Shown: positions 7,990 through 14,862 of the stretch, one piece after another
How the letters are laid out: each line of letters opens with the position of its first letter
How positions within the stretch are numbered: position 1 is the first letter of the stretch
NCBI GenBank assembly: GCA_007134175.1
Contig: SLLF01000178.1
Span: forward strand, 1 to 16,156
Origin: Kiritimatiellia bacterium
GTDB taxonomy: Bacteria; Verrucomicrobiota; Kiritimatiellia; SLAD01
Direction: 5' to 3'
DNA: 16,156 bases
Translations under genes and position numbers: made by a program
The notes under the pieces: generated by a model
Databases searched by the model: none
What the model saw: only the letters and a program-made list of their open reading frames with translations
Told to the model about the DNA's origin: nothing

Positions 7990-8031
7990 TTAGCGCTGTG
8001 CAACGGGGGACCGTTGCGTGACTTTGGGAAA

Positions 8032-8108
8032 GGGCGATTAGCTCAGCTGGCTAGAGCACTACCTTGACATGGTAGGGGTCACAGGTTCAAGTCCTGTATC
8101 GCCCACCA
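8032..8108 (+). tRNA. tRNA-Val (anticodon GAC)
   Basis: The full cloverleaf can be read. The acceptor stem GGGCGAT (8032-8038) pairs with ATCGCCC (8098-8104). The D arm is GCTC (8041-8044) with GAGC (8054-8057). The anticodon stem CTACC (8059-8063) pairs with GGTAG (8071-8075) around loop TTGACAT, giving anticodon GAC at 8066-8068. The variable loop is 5 nt. The T arm ACAGG (8081-8085) pairs with CCTGT (8093-8097) around TTCAAGT. Discriminator A is at 8105 and CCA is encoded at 8106-8108. It should read valine codons GUC and GUU. It lies directly upstream of thrS. Confidence 0.97.
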
Positions 8109-8114
8109 CCCGAA

Positions 8115-8140
8115 GCGTCCGGCTTGGTGCGCCGGAGCGC
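8115..8140 (+). other. GC-rich hairpin between tRNA-Val and thrS
   Basis: TCCGGC (8118-8123) pairs with GCCGGA (8131-8136) around a 7-nt loop. After a one-base bulge (G8137), GCG (8115-8117) pairs with CGC (8138-8140). There is no T-run after it, so it is not a classical intrinsic terminator. It could be a processing site for the tRNA 3' end, a partial attenuator, or a structure in the thrS leader. Confidence 0.4.
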
Positions 8141-8177
8141 CTCATGGCACGGCCTGGAACCACGCGCCTGATCGAGG

Positions 8178-9965
8178 ATGTTAACCGGCAAATTCATGAA
8201 ACTAGACCTCAAATCTGACTTGTTCAAGATGCGGCACAGCGCCGCCCACGTAATGGCCACGGCCGTCTGCCGCTTGTACGACGACGTGCAGCTTGATATC
8301 GGCCCTCCTACCGCCGAAGGGTTCTACTACGACTTTGACCTGCCCCATCGGTTGACCCCGGAGGATTTCGATGTGATCGAGCAGGAAATGGCCAAAGTCA
8401 TCGCCGAAGACCATCCTTTCGAGTGCCTGACCGTGACGCGCGCAGAGGCGCAGCAAATGATCCGCGGCAGGGGGCAACGCTTCAAACTTGAGCGGTTAGC
8501 AGATATTCCCGAGGGCGAGTCGATTACCTTCTATCGCTGCGGTGAGTTTCTTGATTTATGTCGCGGGCCGCATCTGGCCAGCACAGGCGGGGTAAAAGCC
8601 TTCAAGTTGCTTTCCGTTGCCGGGTCCTACTATCGGGGGCGGGAAACCAACCCAATGCTGCAGCGCCTGTACGGCACGGCATTCGCCAACGACAAGCAAC
8701 TACGTGTTTACCTCAAACAACTGGAGGAGGCGAAGCAGCGCGACCACCGCAAACTGGGCAAGGAACTCGATCTATTCAGCATTCAAGACGAAGTGGGCCC
8801 CGGGCTGATTCATTGGCATCCCAAGGGCGCTCGTATCCGGGCGGAAATTGAGTCGTATTGGCGTGACGCCCACCTGCAAGGCGGTTACGACCTCCTCTAC
8901 ACCCCCCACATAGGACGGGCCGGTTTGTGGGAAACCAGCGGACACCTGGACTTCTACAAGGAGGGGATGTACGCACCCATGGAGATTGACGACAACCCCT
9001 ATTACGTCAAGCCCATGAACTGCCCCTTCCACATCAAGATCTATCAGTCACAGAAGCGGTCCTACCGTGACCTGCCGCTGCGCTGGGCGGAACTGGGCAC
9101 GGTTTACCGCTACGAAAAGGCCGGCGTGCTGCACGGCCTGCTGCGCGTCCGCGGCTTCACCCAGGATGACGCCCACATTTTCTGCACCACGGAGCAGGTG
9201 GAAGAGGAAATCGCGCGGGCAGTCCGGTTTGCCATTGCCATGTGGCGCACCTTCGGCTTTACCGCCATCACCGCCTACCTGGCTACCCGACCAGACAAGG
9301 CTGTCGGCGATCCTGCCCGCTGGGCCCAGGCCACGGCCTCATTGGAAGCCGCGTTGCAGGCGGAACAGATCCCGTACGAAACCGACCACGGAGGCGGCGC
9401 TTTTTACGGGCCCAAGATCGACCTGAAAGTCAAGGATGCCATCGGACGTGAATGGCAGATGAGCACGGTGCAGTTCGACTTCAATCTGCCGGAACGGTTC
9501 CAACTCACCTACACCGGCGAGGATGGACAAGCCCAAGTGCCGTATATGATCCACCGCGCACTGCTGGGCAGCTTGGAACGTTTCTTCGGCATCATGATAG
9601 AGCACTATGCGGGGGCTTTCCCGCTCTGGCTGGCACCGGAACAGGTGCGCGTATTGCCCTTGACCGAAAAACAGCGGGATTATGCGCTTGCCGTTGGCGA
9701 ACAATTACGGCAAGTTGGGGTACGTTATTCCGTGGATGAGCGCTCCGAAAAGGTCGGAGCCAAAATTCGTCATGCGCAACTGGCCAAAATACCGTATATG
9801 TTGATCGTCGGCCCCAAAGAAGCAGCCGACGGCACGGTGGCGGTGCGCGCACGCCCCTTGGGTGACGTGGGTTCACGGAAAATGGACGCTTTTCTCGCCA
9901 CCCTGCTGCAGGAACAAACCTCGCGGGCACTGGCAACGACCATGGAACCCTCCCCGAAAGGATAA
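8178..9965 (+). CDS. thrS: Threonyl-tRNA synthetase lacking the TGS domain
   Basis: ThrS charges tRNA-Thr with threonine and edits mischarged serine. The 595-residue protein starts almost directly in the N2 editing domain, so the N-terminal TGS domain of about 60 residues found in E. coli ThrS is missing. The editing site is intact: H20 and H24 (RHSAAH), D126, C128 and H132 (DLCRGPH). The catalytic zinc ligands are C282 (MNCPFH), H333 (DDAH) and H459 (MIHR), each offset by 52 from C334, H385 and H511 of E. coli. The anticodon-binding domain covers about 485-580. The start is uncertain. ATG 8178 has GAGG immediately before it (spacing 0), while ATG 8196 (MKLDLKSDLFKMRHS) has no obvious binding site. 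infC begins 11 nt after the stop, as in the common thrS-infC pairing. Confidence 0.96.
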   Translation: MLTGKFMKLDLKSDLFKMRHSAAHVMATAVCRLYDDVQLDIGPPTAEGFYYDFDLPHRLTPEDFDVIEQEMAKVIAEDHPFECLTVTRAEAQQMIRGRGQRFKLERLADIPEGESITFYRCGEFLDLCRGPHLASTGGVKAFKLLSVAGSYYRGRETNPMLQRLYGTAFANDKQLRVYLKQLEEAKQRDHRKLGKELDLFSIQDEVGPGLIHWHPKGARIRAEIESYWRDAHLQGGYDLLYTPHIGRAGLWETSGHLDFYKEGMYAPMEIDDNPYYVKPMNCPFHIKIYQSQKRSYRDLPLRWAELGTVYRYEKAGVLHGLLRVRGFTQDDAHIFCTTEQVEEEIARAVRFAIAMWRTFGFTAITAYLATRPDKAVGDPARWAQATASLEAALQAEQIPYETDHGGGAFYGPKIDLKVKDAIGREWQMSTVQFDFNLPERFQLTYTGEDGQAQVPYMIHRALLGSLERFFGIMIEHYAGAFPLWLAPEQVRVLPLTEKQRDYALAVGEQLRQVGVRYSVDERSEKVGAKIRHAQLAKIPYMLIVGPKEAADGTVAVRARPLGDVGSRKMDAFLATLLQEQTSRALATTMEPSPKG

Positions 9966-9976
9966 CCCTACCCATT
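9957..9976 (+). promoter_or_regulatory. infC Shine-Dalgarno sequence and in-frame AUU codon before the AUG
   Basis: AAAGGA (9957-9962) lies at the very end of thrS. An in-frame ATT at 9974-9976 sits directly before the ATG at 9977. The spacing is 11 nt to the ATT and 14 nt to the ATG. In many bacteria infC starts at AUU or another rare codon that lets IF3 repress its own synthesis, so the ATT may be the real start or may modulate initiation. Confidence 0.4.
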
Positions 9977-10531
9977 ATGGCTATGCGTAGACCCCCTCCC
10001 CGACCCCCCCAGTCTTTTACCCGTATAAATCATCGTATTCGTGTACCTGAGGTACGGTGCATCGATGCGCAGGGCGAACAAGTTGGCGTCATCGCTACGC
10101 GGGATGCACTGCGGCAAGCGGAGCAACTTGGCCTGGATCTGGTCGAGGTTTCACCGACAGCCAAACCACCGGTCTGCCGGATCATGGATTACGGCAAATT
10201 CAAGTACGACCAGGAAAAAAAACAGAAACAGCAAAAGAAGAATGCCGCCGCCACCAAAGTCAAGGAACTTAAGTTTCACGCCAACGTGGAAGAACATGAT
10301 TACGACACCAAAGTCCGCCACGCCCGGGATTTTCTGGAGAGCGGTAACCGGGTAAAATGCTCGTTGTATTTTCGTGGCCGCGAAGGGGCGCACCAGGAAC
10401 TGGGTTTTGAGGTAATGAATCGTGTGCAGGAAGATTTACGGGATATCGGATCGGCGGAACAACCGCCGCGCTTGATGGGGCGCAGCATCATCATGCTGCT
10501 GACCCCGCGCAACACCGCCAAGGGCAAGTAA
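9977..10531 (+). CDS. infC: Translation initiation factor IF-3
   Basis: IF3 binds the 30S subunit, checks start codon and initiator tRNA pairing, and blocks premature 50S joining. The 184-residue protein has the N-terminal domain (about 14-85; NHRIRVPEVR, then LDLVEVSPTAKPPVCRIMDYGKFKY with the family signature), a lysine-rich linker helix (KKQKQQKKN) and the C-terminal domain (about 95-178; KELKFHANVEEHDYDTKVRH, RPRLMGR-like region ending in PRLMGRSIIMLLTP). The N-terminus MAMRRPPPRPPQSF is proline- and arginine-rich. The annotated start is ATG 9977, but an in-frame ATT directly before it is closer to the binding site. A third in-frame candidate is ATG 9983. The usual partners rpmI and rplT do not follow; a LysM lipoprotein gene starts 1 nt after the stop. 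Confidence 0.97.
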   Translation: MAMRRPPPRPPQSFTRINHRIRVPEVRCIDAQGEQVGVIATRDALRQAEQLGLDLVEVSPTAKPPVCRIMDYGKFKYDQEKKQKQQKKNAAATKVKELKFHANVEEHDYDTKVRHARDFLESGNRVKCSLYFRGREGAHQELGFEVMNRVQEDLRDIGSAEQPPRLMGRSIIMLLTPRNTAKGK

Positions 10532-10532
10532 A

Positions 10533-11120
10533 ATGACGATTCGCCAACGCATCTTTCCTTGCCTGGGTGGCGCGTTGTTTACCACCCACGCCCTGCTGGC
10601 TACGGGGTGCCTGACCTATGCCGACCAGCGAACTCGCACAACGGTACAGGAGCGGGAAGACTGGCTACTGGTTCAGGAAGACATCCGGCGCGTCACCGCG
10701 CAGATGGAAGGGCTGGAAATGGAACTCGAGCGGCTGCAGCGCGATGTGAGCCGCTTACGTCAGGAATGGCGCGACGACGGACAGGCATGGCAAGCGACAC
10801 AGACCCGACACCTACAGGAACTGGAAGCACGCATTCAAGCAGTGGACCAGGCCCGCGAAAGGGATAAACGCGAAATCGTACAGCAACTTAGTGGCACCAT
10901 CGAGCAGCTCATACAACAGCAAAACCGTGCCGCGCGGCAGGCGAACACAGCCCGTACCACCCATTCCGGCTATGGCTACGAGCATGTGGTGCAGGCCGGA
11001 GAAACGCTGTCGCACATCGCGGCCGCCTATGGCGTCACGGCACAGACCATTATTAACGCGAACAACCTGCAGAACCCCGACCGGCTACGTATCGGCCAGA
11101 AGCTTTTTATTCCCGAATGA
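10533..11120 (+). CDS. Coiled-coil lipoprotein with C-terminal LysM domain
   Basis: The 195-residue protein has an N-terminal signal ending in a lipobox-like LATGC, with C26 as the likely lipidated cysteine; the alanine at position -3 is not the preferred leucine. Residues about 38-135 are heptad-like and rich in Q, E and R, predicting a long coiled coil. The C-terminal LysM domain (about 149-195) reads EHVVQAGETLSHIAAAYGV, then NANNLQNPDRLRIGQKLFIP. LysM binds N-acetylglucosamine-containing glycans such as peptidoglycan, so the protein probably sits in the envelope and links membrane to cell wall. The ATG at 10533 follows the infC stop by 1 nt, and the end (ATGA, 11117-11120) overlaps a possible start for the next gene, both signs of translational coupling. 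Specific role unknown. Confidence 0.8.
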   Translation: MTIRQRIFPCLGGALFTTHALLATGCLTYADQRTRTTVQEREDWLLVQEDIRRVTAQMEGLEMELERLQRDVSRLRQEWRDDGQAWQATQTRHLQELEARIQAVDQARERDKREIVQQLSGTIEQLIQQQNRAARQANTARTTHSGYGYEHVVQAGETLSHIAAAYGVTAQTIINANNLQNPDRLRIGQKLFIPE

Positions 11121-11126
11121 GGGCAT

Positions 11127-11131
11127 GGAGG
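11127..11131 (+). promoter_or_regulatory. Ribosome binding site deciding the GYF_2 protein start
   Basis: A perfect GGAGG lies 6 nt before ATG 11138. This favours 11138 over two in-frame upstream options: ATG 11117, which overlaps the previous stop, and positions nearer to it with no such site. Confidence 0.75.
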
Positions 11132-11137
11132 TATACA

Positions 11138-12364
11138 ATGACAGTATGGTATTTACGTAAGAGTGATGGTCAGATTTACGGACCGGCGGCATTAGCCGAT
11201 TTGCAGGCATGGGCGGCCGACGGTCGAATCGAGCCAGGCGATTCCGTTTCCACTGACCAGGCCCGCTGGATAGCCCCCGAACAGATTCCCGACCTGCAGC
11301 TTGAATACGAAGCCTTGCTTGACCAAGGTAACGCCTACGGCCCATTGCATCTGCAGGCACTGCGCACACTGGTGCAGGAGGAAAGTATAGATCCGGCCAC
11401 TCCTGTCCGTCACACAACCGACGGGATCACCCGCCCCTTGGCGGAATGGCTGCTGCCGTCCTTGCTGCAACAGGTGGATCAGCGGGAAGCGCGTGCGCAA
11501 GCGTCGCAGCAGGATATGGAACGGTTACAGGAAACAGCCCCGGGCGATCGGCCGGCCCCGGAGTCTTCCGTAGCACAGGGCGTGGACGAGGCCGAGTGGT
11601 CCACCCGTCTGAACGCTGCCGAAGAGCAGCGGGCGGCACTCGAAGAACGCTGTACGCAGCTGGAAGCTCAATCGCAAGCCGAGAGGGAAAAGCGGCAGGC
11701 CTTGGAAGAACAGTTGGCGGCACAGCCAACGGAGGCCGCCACGGCGTCCACAACAGACTGGCAGGAACGCTGCGACCGCCTGGAGGCGGAGTCGCAGGAG
11801 TATGCAGCAAAGGAAAAAGCCTGGACCCGGGAACACAACGTATTATTGGAGCAAGTTCAGGCGGCTGAACGCGCGCGAGAGGCACTGCAAACCCGGATGG
11901 AGGAGCTCCAAATAGAGCTGGAAACAAAGGCTGCACCCGAGGCGAGCGATGACACCTTGCGCCAGGCACACGAACAATTGATGGAAAATTACGATCTGCT
12001 TTCGTCCCAGCTTGACGAAAAGACAAAGGAACTGGATACCCTGCGGGGCAATGCGCCGGGGGGCCAGGTCTTCTTGAATAATCAGGTGGCCGAATTACGC
12101 GGGCAATTGGAGAGCGTGACCAAGGCGCTTGAAAAGGAACGGCAACAGCGTGAAACGGTGGAACGAAAACACCTGCAGTTGATAAAATCCTACCGTGACT
12201 TGAACGACCGCTATATACAGCTTCGTCAAGGGGTGCCTGCTACGGCTGCCGCCACCCGGCCGGCCAACGCACCCATCGCGAAAGCGACGGCATCCAACGG
12301 GACGCCGCCGCCTGCGACGGACAACCCTCCGTCAGGGACCAAGCCTAAACTACGCTTGACCTGA
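11138..12364 (+). CDS. Tandem GYF_2-domain and coiled-coil protein
   Basis: The 408-residue protein begins with a GYF_2-type domain (about 3-53; WYLRKSDGQIYGP, LQAWAADGRIEPGDSV). A second, more divergent copy follows (about 57-106; LLDQGNAYGPLHLQALRTLV, then IDPATPVRHTTDG). Both carry the YGP core at 14-16 and 67-69. Residues about 110-365 are rich in E, Q, K, R, A and L with heptad-like spacing, predicting a long coiled coil interrupted near 135-150, 195-206 and 263-272. The tail (366-408) is rich in A, P and T and ends basic. GYF domains commonly bind proline-rich peptides. No signal peptide or membrane segment is visible, so it is probably cytoplasmic. It follows the LysM lipoprotein gene closely and precedes the antiporter gene by 29 nt. 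Function unknown; a scaffold role is a guess. Confidence 0.8.
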   Translation: MTVWYLRKSDGQIYGPAALADLQAWAADGRIEPGDSVSTDQARWIAPEQIPDLQLEYEALLDQGNAYGPLHLQALRTLVQEESIDPATPVRHTTDGITRPLAEWLLPSLLQQVDQREARAQASQQDMERLQETAPGDRPAPESSVAQGVDEAEWSTRLNAAEEQRAALEERCTQLEAQSQAEREKRQALEEQLAAQPTEAATASTTDWQERCDRLEAESQEYAAKEKAWTREHNVLLEQVQAAERAREALQTRMEELQIELETKAAPEASDDTLRQAHEQLMENYDLLSSQLDEKTKELDTLRGNAPGGQVFLNNQVAELRGQLESVTKALEKERQQRETVERKHLQLIKSYRDLNDRYIQLRQGVPATAAATRPANAPIAKATASNGTPPPATDNPPSGTKPKLRLT

Positions 12365-12393
12365 TTACAGTCCATGCGCAGTGTCGAGGCGTG

Positions 12394-14856
12394 ATGACCA
12401 CGGACATCGCCCATACCATCCAGTCCACCTCTTGGCAGATCCAGGACCCGGTCCTGATTTTCGCCTTGGTCATGCTGCTGATTCTGGTGGCACCGATCTG
12501 TTTTGCACGCATGCGCATCCCCGGTATCGTGGGCTTGATTGTGGTGGGCATCGTGGCGGGCCCGCCTGGGTTCGGCTGGTTCGCACTGGACAACACCTTC
12601 GAATTGCTGGGCAAGGTCGGCCTGCTGTATCTCATGTTTCTGGCGGGTTTTGAGATTAACCTGCGCGAATTCACCCGGCAACGAAAACATAGTTTGACGT
12701 TCGGTGCATTGACCTTCCTCATACCACAAGTAGGCGGGGCGCTGGCGGCCCGTTGGCTCTTCGACATGTCCTGGCCCACCGCCATCTTGCTGGCCAGCAT
12801 GTTTGCCTCGCACACGCTCGTCACCTACCCGCTATTGGTGAACCTCAATCTGACCCGTTCGCGGGCGGTAACCACGGCCATTGGAGGCACCATCCTGACC
12901 GATCTGGCCGCCTTGCTGGTCTTGGCCATCATCGAGCAAACCACCGCCGAGAGCCTCACGTGGTTGTTCTGGACCCGGCAGATAGTCCTGCTATTCCTGT
13001 TGGTGTGGGCGACGCTCTGGATACTTCCGCAGGTGGGCTATTGGTTTTTCCGGCGGGCCCAGCCTGATCCGGTTTCCGAATACCTGTTCATCGTGACCGC
13101 CGCGTTTCTCAGTGCCTATGCGGCGCACCTGGCCGGTGTGGAACCGATCATAGGTGCGTTTCTGGCCGGGCTGGCACTAGCGCCGCTGGCCCCGGAGCAA
13201 GGGGTCCTGCGCAATCGCGTACAGTTCATGGGCCACGCCTTGTTTATTCCCTTCTTTCTGCTGTCCATCGGCATGCGGGTCGATATTACCATCCTGCTGA
13301 CGGATCGAACGGCGTGGGCCATTGCCATCTTCATGACCGTGGCCGTTCACCTAGGCAAATGGTTGGCGGCGGAAGGGAGCGGTCGGCTGCTCGGCTATAG
13401 CCGCGCCGAACGCAGCCTTGTGTTCGGCATCAGCGTGAATCAGGCAGCGGCGACCCTGGCGGCTGTCCTGGTGGGCGTGCGGATTGAACTATTCGATGTC
13501 TCCATTCTGAATGGGACGATCCTGATGATCCTGGTCTCCTGCCTGATCGGAGCCTGGGCTACCCAGCGGTTCGGCCGTGCCGTGGCGTTGGAGGCTGAGC
13601 CGACGAGCCCCGTCTCCACCCGCGGGGACCGGATACTGGTGCCACTGAGCAATCAACTGACGGCACCGGCATTGATGGAATTGGCTTGTGCGCTGCGTCC
13701 CGAACGGTCACCCGACCGCTTGTACCCGCTTAATGTCGCCCTGGACGGTCCCAATCTGGAGCAAAGACTGGTCGAGGGCGAAACGGTACTGGAGGCGGCC
13801 ATCGTCCATGCCGTTGCCGCGGGCGCGCCGGTCGAAGCCTTGGCCCGTGTGGATATCAACCGGGCGGGCGGCATAATCCGGGCCGCGCGGGAGAAACGGG
13901 TTCACACCGTGATCCTTGGCTGGCAGCGTGATGTAAGCCTTTTTTTCCAGGACTTGATTGAACAAGTACTTGACCTGACCCGCACACAACTTCTGGCCGC
14001 CCGTTTACTGCTTCCGCTGAACACCACCTCACGCCTTCTGCTGATACTGCCCCCGCATATTGAGCATCAACCTGGGTTCCGCGACACCTTACAACACCTC
14101 CAGCGCCTGGCCACGAATCTAGGCGCCGATCTTTTACTACTGGGGGACGCCACGCTCCGCCGCTTCTTGTGCCAAATTGCAGAACTAGCTCACTTGGTTG
14201 ACAACTGCCGCCACTATGCACAGTGGCGGGATTGGTCCCGCTGGCTGCGGGACAACGCGAGGGAATCCGACCTGCTGGTCATGATGCAAGCGCGGCGCGG
14301 TACGGCGGCTTGGCACCCGCGACTGGAACGCAGCCTGCAGCAGCTGGACACGACCTACCCCCAGCATAATATTGTGGTGGCCTATCCGGCTCTCCCGGGA
14401 CACCGCGACAGCGCGACCGAGTCGGCGGATACTACCGCCACCGGTGGACTTCGCATAGAACAGGCCGTTCTTCTTCCCGCAGGCAAGGGGGCCGCAGACG
14501 CCATCGGGCCGTTGGTAAACCGGATGATATCACCACCCGCGCAAAAAGCGGTGGCCCACGCCTTGAGCGAACTCGAACCGCTGGAACTGCAGGATGGGGT
14601 GGTCCTTTTGCACGCCCATGTCGAACAGGTCACCGGCACGGAAATTGGTTTGGCTGTATTGGCATCGGACGACGGCCCCACCCCCGCTGCACCCGCTCCC
14701 CTCCTTGTCTTTGTCTTGCTCTCGGCAAAAGGGCTCGCTCCCCAGGCCCATTTCCACGCATTGGCCGCCATCGCCCGCCTCGCACGATCGCCGGAAACAC
14801 TGGACCAGCTGCGCCACGCCCGGGCGGAAGCGGACTGCTGCATCCCGTTGGACTAG
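12394..14856 (+). CDS. CPA2-type cation/proton antiporter fused to Usp-like and PTS EIIA type 2 domains
   Basis: The 820-residue protein has about 12 hydrophobic helices between 17 and 395, in the pattern of CPA2 sodium or potassium/proton exchangers (RIPGIVGLIVVGIVAGPPGFG at 41-61, GLLYLMFLAGFEINL, PIIGAFLAGLALAP). The ion-binding aspartate is probably D170 in GGTILTDLAALLVLA; the preceding residue is T169 where relatives have D, N or Q. A cytosolic part follows: a Usp-like fold at about 411-540 (RGDRILVPLSN, VEALARVD, IIRAAREKRVHTVILGW) and a second, weaker one to about 665. Residues about 688-820 resemble PTS EIIA type 2 (PtsN/fructose IIA): GVVLLHAH with H740 at the phospho-acceptor position, then LLVFVLLSAKGLAPQAHFHA and LARSPETLDQLRHA. 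ATG 12394 lies 4 nt after GAGG; a GTG at 12391 is adjacent. It is last in the thrS-infC run. Ion and regulation are not determined by sequence. Confidence 0.85.
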   Translation: MTTDIAHTIQSTSWQIQDPVLIFALVMLLILVAPICFARMRIPGIVGLIVVGIVAGPPGFGWFALDNTFELLGKVGLLYLMFLAGFEINLREFTRQRKHSLTFGALTFLIPQVGGALAARWLFDMSWPTAILLASMFASHTLVTYPLLVNLNLTRSRAVTTAIGGTILTDLAALLVLAIIEQTTAESLTWLFWTRQIVLLFLLVWATLWILPQVGYWFFRRAQPDPVSEYLFIVTAAFLSAYAAHLAGVEPIIGAFLAGLALAPLAPEQGVLRNRVQFMGHALFIPFFLLSIGMRVDITILLTDRTAWAIAIFMTVAVHLGKWLAAEGSGRLLGYSRAERSLVFGISVNQAAATLAAVLVGVRIELFDVSILNGTILMILVSCLIGAWATQRFGRAVALEAEPTSPVSTRGDRILVPLSNQLTAPALMELACALRPERSPDRLYPLNVALDGPNLEQRLVEGETVLEAAIVHAVAAGAPVEALARVDINRAGGIIRAAREKRVHTVILGWQRDVSLFFQDLIEQVLDLTRTQLLAARLLLPLNTTSRLLLILPPHIEHQPGFRDTLQHLQRLATNLGADLLLLGDATLRRFLCQIAELAHLVDNCRHYAQWRDWSRWLRDNARESDLLVMMQARRGTAAWHPRLERSLQQLDTTYPQHNIVVAYPALPGHRDSATESADTTATGGLRIEQAVLLPAGKGAADAIGPLVNRMISPPAQKAVAHALSELEPLELQDGVVLLHAHVEQVTGTEIGLAVLASDDGPTPAAPAPLLVFVLLSAKGLAPQAHFHALAAIARLARSPETLDQLRHARAEADCCIPLD

Positions 14857-14862
14857 CCGAAC

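Noticed and set aside
8115..8140. Intrinsic terminator after tRNA-Val
   Set aside because: The stem is good but no T-run follows, so it is listed as a hairpin only.
8109..8177. T-box riboswitch before thrS
   Set aside because: The gap is too short and shows no T-box sequence or antiterminator pairing; the tRNA there is a true tRNA-Val gene.
12391..12393. GTG start for the antiporter
   Set aside because: It is only 1 nt after the GAGG binding site; the adjacent ATG at 12394 is better spaced.
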